Assembly (NCBI RefSeq): GCF_009377185.1
Contig: NZ_VJZC01000009.1
Location: 1-58,315 of the forward strand
Origin: Streptomyces spongiae
GTDB taxonomy: Bacteria; Actinomycetota; Actinomycetes; Streptomycetales; Streptomycetaceae
Reading direction: 5' to 3'
DNA: 58,315 bases
The position numbers and the translations under genes are program-made. This document shows positions 31,994 to 40,859 of the stretch, piece by piece (within the stretch, counting starts at the first letter, position 1; the number at the start of each line of letters is the position of its first letter). The notes beneath the pieces were generated by a model, which was not told the origin of the DNA, did not search any database, and worked only from the letters and a program-made list of their open reading frames with translations.

Positions 31994-33142
31994 TCACCGC
32001 ACCAGTGCCTTGCCGATGATCTCCTTCATGATCTCGGTGGTGCCCGCGTAGAGCGTGCCGGCGCGGGTGTCGACGAAGTCCTTGGCTATGGGGTACTCCG
32101 TCATGTAGCCGTATCCGCCGTGCAGTTGCAGACAGCGGGAGACGAGCTGCTGCTGTCGCTCGGTCACCCACCACTTGGCCATGGCCGCCCGGGTGGCCGT
32201 CAAGTGGCCGGTGACCAGTTCGCCTACGCAGCGGTCCGTGAAGGTCTGGGCGATCTCCGTCTCGGTCGCGAGCTCGGCCAGGGTGAACCGCGTCGTCTGC
32301 AACTCGGACAGCGGGCGTCCGAAGGCGACCCGGTCCCGGGTGTGGGCGATCGTGGTGTCCAGGACCCGCCGCATCGTGGCGGCCGCGGTCACGGCGACGC
32401 TGACACGCTCCTGCGGCAGGTTCCGCTTGAGGTACTCCATGCCCCGCCCCTCCGCACCGAGCAGGTTCGCGGCGGGGACGCGTACGTCGGTGAAGGACAG
32501 TTCGGCGGTGTCCTGGGCCGCCAGGCCGAGCTTGTGGAGTTTGCGGCCGCGCTCGAAGCCGGGCATGCCCCGCTCCACCACGAAGAGGCTGAGCCCGTCC
32601 TGCCCGTCCTCGGCGGTGGTACGGGCCACCACCACCACGAGGTCGGCGAGGATGCCGTTGCTGATGAAGGTCTTGGAGCCGTTCAGCAGGTAGCCGTCCA
32701 CGAGCCGCTCGGCCCGTGTGCGTATTCCGCGCAGGTCGCTGCCGGCGGCCGGCTCGGTCATGGCGATGGCCGCGACCAGGCTGCCGTCGGCGAGCCCGGG
32801 CAGCCAGCGTGCTTTCTGCTCGGGCGTGGCGAGGTCCCGGAAGTAGGGGGCGATCAGGTCGGTGAACCCGTTGAGGTTCATGACGACCGAGGTGGCGCCT
32901 GCGCGGCACAGCTCCTCATTGAGCACCGCGTGGTAGCGGAAGTCGTCCACACCGCTGCCGCCGTACTCCTCCTCCACCCCCAGCCCGAGCAGTCCCGCGG
33001 CGCCCGCGGCCCGGTACAGCGTCCGGTCGACCTCACCCGCGGCCTCCCAGGAGGCGAGGTGCGGGGTGACCTCCTTGGTGACGAAGGCCCGGGCCAGGGA
33101 GCGGAAGTCCTCGTGGTCGGTGTCGTAGAGATCGCGCTTCAC
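31994..33142 (-). CDS. Acyl-CoA dehydrogenase (long-chain/LCAD-like)
   Basis: A 382-residue acyl-CoA dehydrogenase. FAD and substrate motifs: AAIAMTEPAAGSDLRGI, GSKTFISNGILAD, DRVAFGRPLSELQTTRF and CLQLHGGYGYMTEYPIAKDF. The C-terminal YxGT motif reads YAGTTEI, without the Glu that is catalytic in medium-chain enzymes. The Glu in NLPQERV matches the helix G catalytic base of long-chain and isovaleryl enzymes, so activity is expected. It is divergent from a PaaX-type regulator gene, which probably controls it. The substrate could be a fatty or arylalkanoyl-CoA. Confidence 0.88.
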   Translation of the reverse strand: MKRDLYDTDHEDFRSLARAFVTKEVTPHLASWEAAGEVDRTLYRAAGAAGLLGLGVEEEYGGSGVDDFRYHAVLNEELCRAGATSVVMNLNGFTDLIAPYFRDLATPEQKARWLPGLADGSLVAAIAMTEPAAGSDLRGIRTRAERLVDGYLLNGSKTFISNGILADLVVVVARTTAEDGQDGLSLFVVERGMPGFERGRKLHKLGLAAQDTAELSFTDVRVPAANLLGAEGRGMEYLKRNLPQERVSVAVTAAATMRRVLDTTIAHTRDRVAFGRPLSELQTTRFTLAELATETEIAQTFTDRCVGELVTGHLTATRAAMAKWWVTERQQQLVSRCLQLHGGYGYMTEYPIAKDFVDTRAGTLYAGTTEIMKEIIGKALVR

Positions 33143-33302
33143 GCGGGTCGCCTCCTTGATCGTGCGTCAGGTGCCGTGGCGGCCCGAAAGGCAGATTATG
33201 TCGGATCAACGCCGGTCGGAAGACGTCCGGCATAGAATCCGGGAGGTGTGCAGTCCCCGGGCGGGAAACGAGGGCGCGGCGCCGCAGAAGGAGAGGCGAG
33301 GG

Positions 33303-34163
33303 ATGGGGCTGCGCGTGGATCTGCCGCAGGACGAGGCCAAGAACAGCACCCAGTTGCTGATCCTGGCCGTCTACGGGCGCTACTCGCGGCTGCTGGGGGG
33401 CTGGTCCTCGGTGGCCGACCTGATCACGCTCATGGAGCGGCTGGGAGTGCCGGCCCAGGCGACACGCTCGGCCGTGGACCGGATGACCCGCCGCGACCTG
33501 CTGATGCCGCAGCGACGCGGCACGGTCCGCGGCTATGCCGCGACGGCCAAGGCGCGGCTCGTCTTCGACGAGGGCGACGAGGTCGTCTACGCCCCGCGGC
33601 AGCCGGCCCCGCTGGAGGACGGCTGGGTCATCGTCTCGTTCTCCGTCCCCGAGGCCGAGCGGGAGAAGCGGTACACCCTGCGCAAGCGACTCGTCTGGCT
33701 CGGCATGGGCCAGCTCGACAGCGGGCTGTGGATCGCTCCGGCCCGGGTCCTTCCCTCGGTTCTGAAGTGGGTGCGCCGACTCGGCCTGGAGCAGTACGTC
33801 GACGCCTTCACCGCCCGTCACGAAGGTCTCGGCGACACCCCCGCGCTCGCCCGCCGCGCCTGGAACCTGGAGGGACTCGCCCTCGCGTACGACACCTACC
33901 TGCGCGCGTGGTCCCCGGTGCTGACCGCCGTCCGGGAGGCCGGGGGCGACTGCGAACCCGGCGACGCCTTCGCCGTCCACACCCTGGCTCTCGAACAGTG
34001 GATGCGCTTCCCCTACCTGGACCCCGGCCTGCCGACCGTGCTGCTGCCGGCGGACTGGCGCGGCGAGGCGGCCCGGGAACTGGCCCATGAGCTCAGGAGA
34101 CTCCTGGAGAACCGGGCCTTCGAGTACGTCGCCGCCACCGTCGGTGTTCCTCCCGGGCGCTGA
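33303..34163 (+). CDS. PaaX-family transcriptional regulator
   Basis: A 286-residue protein with the three-part PaaX architecture: a winged-helix N-terminus (about 15-85, TQLLILAVYGRYSRLLGGWSSVADL...), a middle domain with WVIVSFSVPEAEREKRYTLRKRLVWLGMGQLDSGLWIAP, and a C-terminal domain ending around FPYLDPGLPTVLLPADW. PaaX repressors respond to CoA thioesters such as phenylacetyl-CoA, matching the divergent acyl-CoA dehydrogenase gene. ATG at 33303 follows GGAGAGGCGAGGG. Confidence 0.88.
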   Translation: MGLRVDLPQDEAKNSTQLLILAVYGRYSRLLGGWSSVADLITLMERLGVPAQATRSAVDRMTRRDLLMPQRRGTVRGYAATAKARLVFDEGDEVVYAPRQPAPLEDGWVIVSFSVPEAEREKRYTLRKRLVWLGMGQLDSGLWIAPARVLPSVLKWVRRLGLEQYVDAFTARHEGLGDTPALARRAWNLEGLALAYDTYLRAWSPVLTAVREAGGDCEPGDAFAVHTLALEQWMRFPYLDPGLPTVLLPADWRGEAARELAHELRRLLENRAFEYVAATVGVPPGR

Positions 34164-34199
34164 CGCTCCCAGGGGGACACCGGTCGGCGCGGAGACCGC

Positions 34200-35108
34200 T
34201 CAGGCGGACGCGAGGGGCGCCGTCTCCAGCAGGTCGGCGGACACACGGTGGGCAGCCTCCGACGTCCGGTCCGCGACGCGGCGGAAGAGTTCTTCCGCCG
34301 ACCGGGCGGGCCAGTCGGCCGGCAGGTGCCGGGCGGGCAGCCGGGGATCGGTGCGGATGGTGCCCAGCCACTCGGCGACCAGACGAAGGTGCGTGGACAG
34401 CGGGTCGCCGGAGCGATCACCGACGTGAGTGATCCAGCGTCGCTCGAAAGCCGTGTAGCGGGCGGCGATCGTCTCCAGGTCCCAGGTGTCGCGGATCATC
34501 ACGTCGATGTCGGTGGTGGTGTCCGCGCGCGCGTGGAAGATCTTGACATGGGCGGCGATGCCGAGTTCGGCGACGATCTCGGAGACGTCGACGTCGCCCG
34601 GGGCGATCCACAGCCCGCTGTACAGAGGGCCGAAGCCGGCCCAGGCGAGCCGGGAACGCAGGGCGTGGCGCTGGCGCTTCCAGTCCTCCGGCAGTGAGAA
34701 GCTGAGCAGGGTCCAACTTCCGTTCCAGTCGTCGTTGACCGCGCCGGTGCGCCAGACGCGGGCGTGGCCGTCGTGGAGGATCCGCGTCGCGTGCGGGGTC
34801 AGACCGAAGTACATGCGGCGCCCGTGCCGCTGCCGTCGCAGCAGCCCGCGGTTCACCATGCGGGTCAGGGTGGAGCGGACGGCCTGCTCCCCGATGCCCA
34901 CGCGCCCGAGCACGTCGATGACGCTGCCCGAGTACACGCACAACGGGCCCTTCTGCAGGATGTGATCGCCGAGGAAGGCGAGCAGCAGCGACTGGGGGCG
35001 CAGGAGCGGACCGGCCGGGGCGCCGGGAACAGCACCTGCGTACCCGTCGTCCGCTTCGGCAGGATTCACCTCGAAAAGTGTCACGTCGGCAAGGGTAGGA
35101 CCGCCCAC
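34200..35108 (-). CDS. PaaX-family transcriptional regulator, second copy
   Basis: About 302 residues with the same layout: winged helix (LLRPQSLLLAFLGDHIL ... VRSTLTRMVNRGLLRRQRHGRRMYFGL), the middle domain WTLLSFSLPEDWKRQRHALRSRLAWAGFGPLYSGLWIAP, and a C-terminal WLGTIRTDPRLPARHLPADWP. It is convergent with the first PaaX gene. The start is uncertain among GTG codons at 35108, 35084 and 35069; homology starts only about 30 residues in. No enzyme gene is adjacent on its own strand, so its target may be elsewhere or shared. Confidence 0.85.
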   Translation of the reverse strand: MGGPTLADVTLFEVNPAEADDGYAGAVPGAPAGPLLRPQSLLLAFLGDHILQKGPLCVYSGSVIDVLGRVGIGEQAVRSTLTRMVNRGLLRRQRHGRRMYFGLTPHATRILHDGHARVWRTGAVNDDWNGSWTLLSFSLPEDWKRQRHALRSRLAWAGFGPLYSGLWIAPGDVDVSEIVAELGIAAHVKIFHARADTTTDIDVMIRDTWDLETIAARYTAFERRWITHVGDRSGDPLSTHLRLVAEWLGTIRTDPRLPARHLPADWPARSAEELFRRVADRTSEAAHRVSADLLETAPLASA

Positions 35109-35141
35109 CGATGCTGCTACCCGGCAGTGGGCGAGTGGGTG

Positions 35142-35735
35142 TCACCCGCTGTCGGTGCCGGGGCGGTGGGCACGCAGGAAGTCGTCCACCAGGCCGATGA
35201 CGAACTCGCGGGTCGTGTCTTCGCGGCCGAGGAGCCGGTGGAAGAGGAGGGGGCCCGACAGTTCCGCGACCGCCCGTGAGATGTCGAGCGTTCCGTCGAC
35301 TTCCTCGTTCTCCTGAGCCGCTTGGACGATCTGCGCGACGGTGTGTGAGCAGGTCGTGTACAACTCGCCGCCCAGGTGGGCGAATTCCGGGTCGTGTGAT
35401 GCCCGTTCCATGATCGTGACCATGGGCCGCACCACTGCCGGGTCGTACAACTGCAGTCGGAACCCGTCGAGTTCCGCGATGAGGTCCTCGCGTGTGTCGC
35501 CGGCGGGGGAGTGATGGGAAACGGCACACTGGCTCAGCAGGAGGTCGCGCAGGAACTGCTCGATCGTCGGCCAGTGCCGGTAGAGCGTGGTGCGGCCCAC
35601 CCCGCTGCGCTCCGCGACGGTCACGTAGGTGACCGCGTCCCAGCCGCCGGACACGAGAAGCTCCCGGCCGGCGTTCAGCGCCGCCGCGCGGGAGCGGGCC
35701 ACCTGCGGGTTGGGTGCACCGGCCGACCTGGTCAT
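35142..35735 (-). CDS. TetR-family transcriptional regulator
   Basis: A 197-residue TetR protein. Helix-turn-helix at about residues 14-58: RAAALNAGRELLVSGGWDAVTYVTVAERSGVGRTTLYRHWPT. The ligand domain follows. It is divergent from the luciferase-like monooxygenase gene, and the 177-bp gap carries a TGGGGCA inverted repeat just before its start, so autoregulation and control of the monooxygenase gene are likely. ATG at 35735 gives the usual TetR length. Confidence 0.88.
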   Translation of the reverse strand: MTRSAGAPNPQVARSRAAALNAGRELLVSGGWDAVTYVTVAERSGVGRTTLYRHWPTIEQFLRDLLLSQCAVSHHSPAGDTREDLIAELDGFRLQLYDPAVVRPMVTIMERASHDPEFAHLGGELYTTCSHTVAQIVQAAQENEEVDGTLDISRAVAELSGPLLFHRLLGREDTTREFVIGLVDDFLRAHRPGTDSG

Positions 35736-35753
35736 GGCGGTGACGCTAGCAGA

Positions 35754-35797
35754 TGGGGCATCTTGCCCCAAGCCGCGAGATGGGGCATCCTGTTTCA
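35754..35797. promoter_or_regulatory. TGGGGCA operators between the TetR and luciferase-like genes
   Basis: TGGGGCA-TCT-TGCCCCA (35754-35770) is a perfect 7-bp inverted repeat. A second TGGGGCA-TCC-TGTTTCA copy (35781-35797) is imperfect in the right arm. The two centres are 27 bp apart, close to 2.5 helical turns. Confidence 0.6.
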
Positions 35798-35912
35798 TGT
35801 GGAACGGGCTGTTCCAAGCTTCTCGGGTCGAGGCACGGGCGGACACGGGCCTGGCCGAAGTGACCGGGGGAGCAGACCGGTTCGGCCCCGCACCAAGAGA
35901 AGGTAGGACCCA

Positions 35913-37139
35913 GTGAAGACGCTGTTGATGCCGTCCACCACCATCCCCGTGACGCCCGAGGAGCGAAGCGCCAGGCGTCCGATCGGGCGGGACGCCGAGG
36001 CCTACCACTCCATGCTGACCGGCTATGAGCGCCTGGCTCACTGGGCCGACGGGCTCGGGTTCGACGCCTTCGGCAGCACGGAGCACCACTTTCAGACGGA
36101 GGGTGGTGAGAGCGTGCCCAACAACCTGTTGCTCTACGCGAAGCTCGCGGCGCGGACCGAGCAGATCATGTTCGTCCCGCTGTCCATCATCCTTCCCGCG
36201 CACAACCCCATCAGCGTCGCCGAGGACATCGCGCTGTTCACCCACATGTTCCCGGACCGGCTCGGCGTGGGCTTCGCCCGCGGCTACCAGACCCGTTGGA
36301 TGCAGACACTCGCCCAGGACGAGTCCGTCTCCGCCTTCCAGCCGGGGGCCGACGACCGCAACCGGGAGATCTTCGACGAATACCTCTCCCTGGTGGAACG
36401 GGCCTGGGACGAGGACTCCTTCCACCACGACGGCAAGCACTTCCAGGTACCGTTCCCGGCCACCGGCATCCCGAACTGGCCCGTGGCCGACTGGACCCGT
36501 GCGTACGGCGGCCCGGGCGAGGTCGACGCCGACGGCACCGTCCGCCGGGTCGGAGTCCTCCCCAAACCACTCCGCAGGCCGCAGATCTTCATCCCCACCG
36601 TGGGCTCACCCGCCACCGCGATCGAGTCCGCCCGCAAGGGACGCACACTGCTGCACTCCGGCAACCGGGACCTACTGCGCACGGCCGCGGATCTGTACCG
36701 TGACAGCGCCCGCGAGCACGGCCGCGACCTCCGGCTCGGGCAGGGCATCGGTGCCGTCCGCAAGATCGTCATCGGCGACACCTTCGACGAGGCCTTCGAC
36801 CTCGCGGTGCGGACGTCGGGCTACTGGTTCCAGAACTTCTTCCAGGAGTTCGGCATCAACGAGGGCCTCCGCACCCCGGACGACGACCCGCACCGCATGA
36901 TGCGCCTGGAGGACGCCCGGGCCCTGACGCGCCGCATGTACGAGGCGGGCGGCCTCTTCTGCGGTACCGCGGACCAGGTGCGGGACCAGGTCGAGGAACT
37001 GCGGAACACGTGCGGTGGTGAACTGGACTGGCTGGTATGGGAGTTCTGGGCCCAGGCGCTGCCGGGCGAGGAGGCGGCGGAGATCCAGCACCACCAGCTG
37101 AGGACATACGCCGAGCAGATCATGCCCGCCTGCACATGA
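35913..37139 (+). CDS. LLM-class (luciferase-like) flavin-dependent oxidoreductase
   Basis: A 408-residue bacterial-luciferase-family TIM barrel: YERLAHWADGLGFDAFGSTEHHFQ at the start with the conserved EHH, then PNNLLLYAKLAARTEQIMFVPLSIILPAHNPISVAEDIA and RLGVGFARGYQTRWM. These enzymes use reduced FMN (or F420 in some branches) to oxygenate or oxidise substrates. AGAAGG precedes the GTG at 35913. Its only neighbour is the divergent TetR gene, so it may form an inducible two-gene detoxification unit. No reductase lies beside it. Confidence 0.87.
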   Translation: MKTLLMPSTTIPVTPEERSARRPIGRDAEAYHSMLTGYERLAHWADGLGFDAFGSTEHHFQTEGGESVPNNLLLYAKLAARTEQIMFVPLSIILPAHNPISVAEDIALFTHMFPDRLGVGFARGYQTRWMQTLAQDESVSAFQPGADDRNREIFDEYLSLVERAWDEDSFHHDGKHFQVPFPATGIPNWPVADWTRAYGGPGEVDADGTVRRVGVLPKPLRRPQIFIPTVGSPATAIESARKGRTLLHSGNRDLLRTAADLYRDSAREHGRDLRLGQGIGAVRKIVIGDTFDEAFDLAVRTSGYWFQNFFQEFGINEGLRTPDDDPHRMMRLEDARALTRRMYEAGGLFCGTADQVRDQVEELRNTCGGELDWLVWEFWAQALPGEEAAEIQHHQLRTYAEQIMPACT

Positions 37140-37256
37140 CGCGGACGACGGCGAGGCCGGCAGGCTGTTGAGTGCTGGGGGCCGGAGAGGCGTGGCAGAC
37201 GGCGAGGCCGCCGCCGACGCGGGAGCCCGGCCCCGAGCACCTGCCGGTACGAGCGC

Positions 37257-38249
37257 TCAGGCGCGGCTGTGGTCCCGGAAGAACCGCCACATGATCTGGT
37301 TGGCGCTGATCTCCTGGGTGACCGTGCCCAGGACGGGTGGCCAGGGTACGGTCGCGCCCGGCCAGGTGTGGCCGCCGCCCTCGATGGCGTACAGGACGAC
37401 ATCCGCGCCCCCGCGGCAGGCGGAGTGGTCGATGCGGGTCACGTGCTCGGTGACCTGGGTGTCCTGAGGGCCTCGACGGCAGTGGTTGAGGGCCGCCCAC
37501 CGGTCCTGGGCCGCGACGGCGCCGTAGCCCCAATAGGGGGAGCCGCCCCCTGCGAACGGATTGATCTGGTCGCCGGTGCCGGCGAACGACAGGACCGGAA
37601 CAGGGCGGTCGGGGGAGCACGTCCGGGGATCGGGCGCCGGTCCACCGTCGGCTCCTGCGGCCGGGGCACCCGCCCGCAGACCCGCGACCCCCGCGATCGC
37701 GGCCAGACGCCCAGGGTGGTCACAGGCGTACTGGGACACCATGCGGGCGCCGCCGGAGTACCCGGTCCCGTAGACCCTGCGCTCGTCGGCACAACCGGTG
37801 CGGACGAGCGCCTTGATCGTGTCGGTGAGGAACTGCTCGTCGTCCGGCCCGTCGCCGTCGGTGACATGGGGGACGTTCCACTGGTATCCGGCGCCCAGGA
37901 CCATCGCGCCCTGGGGTGCCGCCACCAGGAAGCCTTCGCTCTCGGCGGTCTCCTCCAGCTGACTGCCGTCCAGTTGCCAGGTGGCCGCGCCCTGGCTTCC
38001 GTGCAGATTGAGCACCAGGGGCAGATCGCCGCGGCCCGCGTCCCGACGCGGCACGTAGACCACCACGACACGGTCGAGTCCGCCCGAGGAGACGGTGAGG
38101 GTCGTACGTCCGGCCTCCAGTCGGCAGCCGTGGGGCGGCCGGGAGTCGTCGAGGTCGGCGGCTGCGGAGGGTGCGGCGGTCCCGGCGGCGAGAAGCGCGG
38201 CGGTCAGCGCGACGTATACAGCGCGGAAGAGGTTTCTCGGTCTGTGCAT
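37257..38249 (-). CDS. Secreted CE1/PHB-depolymerase-like serine esterase (LpqC or feruloyl-esterase type)
   Basis: A 330-residue protein with an N-terminal signal peptide (basic start, hydrophobic core, likely cleavage after residue 31 at AAA/ADL). The alpha/beta hydrolase part holds the oxyanion motif LNLHGSQG, nucleophile Ser165 in GTGYSGGARM, an Asp in FAGTGDQINPF and the His of GGGHTWPG. This His motif is typical of poly(3-hydroxybutyrate) depolymerase and feruloyl esterase C relatives. It would act outside the cell on polyester or plant phenolic esters. Its promoter carries the 20-bp element shared with the GH3 and rhamnosidase genes, which favours a plant-derived substrate. Confidence 0.87.
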   Translation of the reverse strand: MHRPRNLFRAVYVALTAALLAAGTAAPSAAADLDDSRPPHGCRLEAGRTTLTVSSGGLDRVVVVYVPRRDAGRGDLPLVLNLHGSQGAATWQLDGSQLEETAESEGFLVAAPQGAMVLGAGYQWNVPHVTDGDGPDDEQFLTDTIKALVRTGCADERRVYGTGYSGGARMVSQYACDHPGRLAAIAGVAGLRAGAPAAGADGGPAPDPRTCSPDRPVPVLSFAGTGDQINPFAGGGSPYWGYGAVAAQDRWAALNHCRRGPQDTQVTEHVTRIDHSACRGGADVVLYAIEGGGHTWPGATVPWPPVLGTVTQEISANQIMWRFFRDHSRA

Positions 38250-38582
38250 GTGCGGTCTCCCATGAGCGCGCGTCGGATGCCGGGCGCGGAGCAGAGGGTC
38301 TGGGCGGATGTCCGGCAAGGCGGAGCGGCGCAGGGGTGCCCGCTGATGGGGGCTGCGCCTGTTCACCGGATCGCGGTTGGCCGGAACCCTATTCCCTAAT
38401 GCCGAACAGCGCTAGGTTTTCGACAGATTTCCCTCGCGTGAACTCGTGCCGGGCCCAAGAGGAGGAGGGGAGCGCGCCCGCGCCGCCCATGAGGCACCGG
38501 GCCCGTCTGCCCGCCGCATGCAGTCGATTCCAGCCGATCCCGCGTCAAGTTCCCTGCTGTTGGGGCGGCTTCAGCGCGAATG
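38250..38582. other. Upstream region of the secreted esterase gene
   Basis: No gene is seen. It contains the GAAAACCTAGCGCTGTTCGG element (38402-38421, read on the minus strand) followed 10 nt later by the -10-like TAGGGT (38391-38386), leaving a leader of about 130 nt before the esterase start. Confidence 0.55.
38386..38421 (-). promoter_or_regulatory. Shared promoter element, copy A (esterase gene)
   Basis: Minus strand: GAAAACCTAGCGCTGTTCGG, 10 nt, TAGGGT. It matches copy C (58042) at 19 of 20 positions and copy B (50449) at 16 of 20, in the same orientation relative to the downstream gene. Confidence 0.65.
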
Positions 38583-40058
38583 TCACTGAAGGGCGGAATC
38601 CGGGGCCGTCCGCGGGAACCCTGGCGAGGTGCGATCCTCGATGGCCTGTGCCGCGTCGAGTAGGCGCTCCTCCTCGAACCGGCCACCGATGAGTTGGACG
38701 TTGACCGGCAGGTTGTCGACGAGCGCGGCCGGAACGCTGACAGCGGGAAAGCCGAGCACGGGCACAGCTGTCATCGGCCACTGAGCCGCGACGAGTTCAG
38801 CCGCACGCTCGACGGAGACCAGATCGGCGTCCTGCTCGAAGGCCGGCTCCGCGGAGACAGGCGTGAGCAGGAGCCGGTCGGCGCCGAGCAGTTCCTGCAG
38901 TGCGGTGATGAGCGAGCCGCGGCGCGCCCAGCCGCCGATGTACGTGTCAAGGGTCGGGCGCTCGCCCCACACGGCTGCGGCCGCGGCGAAGGACAGCCGC
39001 AGGGACTCCCGAATGTCGGGATCGCCGACCTGCTCGATCAGTGGAAGCGTGAGACGGAAGTCTTCGTAGAGGAGCAGTGACCAGACGCGCGCCGCCTCGG
39101 CGAGCAGCGGCAGTCCGTCGTGTTCCTCGATCTCGTAGCCGGCGTCGGCCAGGTGTGCCGCGGCGACGTCCAACGCACGGTCGACGGCCGGGTGGTTGCG
39201 GACGGTCCCTACGCTTCGGACCAGGGTGACCAGCCGCCCGGCCCCAGGGCGGGTGTCCGGCAGCAAGGGGACGCCATAGGGGTCACGCAGGTCACCGGTG
39301 GTCATCGCGCGCAGCGTGAGCCGGGCGTCCGCCACCGTGCGGGCGAGAGGGCCTTCGACTGCGAAGGCCTGGACGGTGGGCGGCATGTCGAGGGGGACGG
39401 GACCCTCCGGGGTGTCCACCAACTTGGGCGGAGTCCACCCGGACACCCGCCCGACTGTGGGCCGGACACCCACCACGCCGCAGCAGCCGGCCGGATACCG
39501 GATCGAGCCGCCGATGTCATTGCCCTGCGCGATCGGGGTCATCCCCGCGGCGAGGCTGCTGGACGCGCCTCCGCTGGAGCCGCCGGGGGTCAGGGCCGGG
39601 TTCCACGGGTTGAGCGTGCGGCCGTGGAGTTCGTTGGTGGAGAACCAGCGGTAGGAGAAGGCGGGCGCGTTGCTGCGGCCGAGCAGCACGGCGCCCGCGG
39701 AGCGCAGTGCCGCTACGCACGCGGCGTCGTCCGCCGCGAGGTCACCGGCGAACGCGGGCACACCGTGGCTCGTGGCGTGGCCCCGCTGAGCGGTATTGAT
39801 CTTGGTGGAGACAGGTACTCCGTGCAAGGGGCCGAGATCGGCTCCCGCCGCGACGGCCTCGTCCGCCCGCCGGGCCTGGTCGAGGGCCTCCTCGGGGCGG
39901 ACCTCGACCAAGGCGTTCAGATACGGGTTCGTCGCCTCGATGCGGTTCAGGCAGGACTGTGTGACCTCGACGGCGGAGACCTTGCGAGCCCGGATGGCGG
40001 CGGCGAGGTCGGTGGCACCGAGCTGCCACAGTTCAGAAGCGGGATCTTGGGTGTGCAT
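38583..40058 (-). CDS. Amidase signature-family hydrolase
   Basis: A 491-residue amidase. The Ser-cisSer-Lys triad can be placed: Lys86 in VPVSTKINTAQRG, cis-Ser161/162 in TPGGSSGGASSS, and nucleophile Ser185 in GNDIGGSIRYPA. A Ser/Gly-rich core and full family length are present, with no signal peptide. It would hydrolyse an amide or a carbamate in the cytoplasm. It lies downstream of a TetR gene on the same strand, and its upstream region has the AACAGTGTTATATAAC element also found before the CocE gene, so it probably belongs to the same response. Confidence 0.9.
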   Translation of the reverse strand: MHTQDPASELWQLGATDLAAAIRARKVSAVEVTQSCLNRIEATNPYLNALVEVRPEEALDQARRADEAVAAGADLGPLHGVPVSTKINTAQRGHATSHGVPAFAGDLAADDAACVAALRSAGAVLLGRSNAPAFSYRWFSTNELHGRTLNPWNPALTPGGSSGGASSSLAAGMTPIAQGNDIGGSIRYPAGCCGVVGVRPTVGRVSGWTPPKLVDTPEGPVPLDMPPTVQAFAVEGPLARTVADARLTLRAMTTGDLRDPYGVPLLPDTRPGAGRLVTLVRSVGTVRNHPAVDRALDVAAAHLADAGYEIEEHDGLPLLAEAARVWSLLLYEDFRLTLPLIEQVGDPDIRESLRLSFAAAAAVWGERPTLDTYIGGWARRGSLITALQELLGADRLLLTPVSAEPAFEQDADLVSVERAAELVAAQWPMTAVPVLGFPAVSVPAALVDNLPVNVQLIGGRFEEERLLDAAQAIEDRTSPGFPRTAPDSALQ

Positions 40059-40147
40059 GGGCGGCCTCTGCTGTGAGCGCTGACGACGGTGGCATGCGGT
40101 CCCGCCGGTGAGCGGCGCGGCCGATGGGGGGCCAGGACCCCAGAAAC

Positions 40148-40163
40148 AACAGTGTTATATAAC
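40148..40163 (-). promoter_or_regulatory. AACAnTGTT element upstream of the amidase gene
   Basis: AACAGTGTTATATAAC on the plus strand, 90 bp before the amidase start. It shares 13 of 16 positions with 40864-40879. Confidence 0.55.
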
Positions 40164-40206
40164 CATGTCGCATGTCGGCTCAGGATTCCGACTGTCGTTG
40201 TGGCTG

Positions 40207-40809
40207 TCAAGAGCTCGCGGGCGTCTCTCCCTCGGGGCCTCGCAGAAGTTCGAGCACGGCCAGCGCCGCCCGGGTGCTGCGGTCGGTCGACCAGTCCTGC
40301 GGGGACTCCAGCATCGACAGCCAGCAGCCCCGCACGAGCAGGTGCAGCACATCCGCGGCCAGCTCGGTGTCACGCAGCCCCGCATTCGCCACCATGAGTC
40401 TCATCTCTTCGTGATTGCTGCGCGCCATCGCGGAACGTACGCGTTCCACGGCGGCGCCCGCCTTGGGGCCCTCGCTGAGGATCTCCATCAACAGGCGGCG
40501 CAGTACCTCGTCGTCCTGTGTGGTGGTGCACATCCAGCGGATGAGTGCGGTCAGCCGCTCCATGCCGTCGAGTCCGTCCAGTACCTCATCCTCCAGCTCC
40601 TGCTTCCAGAGGTCTTCCGCATGGCGCAGTGCGTTGATCATCAGATCGGCGCGGCTGGGCACGTAGTTGGTGACCATGGCGGTGGAGCCGCCGAGCCGCT
40701 GCGCCACGGCGCGAATGGTGGCCGCGCGAACACCGCGTTCGCGGGCGACCTGGATGGTGGCGACGGCGATCTCGTCGAGTCGCCGGGCTTCGTCTACCTC
40801 AATGGGCAT
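40207..40809 (-). CDS. TetR-family transcriptional regulator of the amidase/CocE/ABC genes
   Basis: A 200-residue TetR protein. Helix-turn-helix at about residues 10-52: IAVATIQVARERGVRAATIRAVAQRLGGSTAMVTNYVPSRADLM, of the short BetI-like form, followed by a helical ligand domain. ATG at 40809 is preferred to 40815 because GAGG lies 6 nt before it. It is flanked by two copies of the AACAnTGTT element, one before the amidase gene and one in the divergent CocE promoter, as expected for an autoregulated local repressor. Confidence 0.88.
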   Translation of the reverse strand: MPIEVDEARRLDEIAVATIQVARERGVRAATIRAVAQRLGGSTAMVTNYVPSRADLMINALRHAEDLWKQELEDEVLDGLDGMERLTALIRWMCTTTQDDEVLRRLLMEILSEGPKAGAAVERVRSAMARSNHEEMRLMVANAGLRDTELAADVLHLLVRGCWLSMLESPQDWSTDRSTRAALAVLELLRGPEGETPASS

Positions 40810-40859
40810 GAGCATCCTCGAAGGGTGTTGACCGGTGGGCGAACCAGTGTCAGGGTGTC

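Noticed and set aside
33079..33142. Possibility that the acyl-CoA dehydrogenase is inactive because YEGT is replaced by YAGT.
   Set aside because: Long-chain and isovaleryl-type enzymes place the catalytic Glu in helix G, and the matching NLPQERV is present here.
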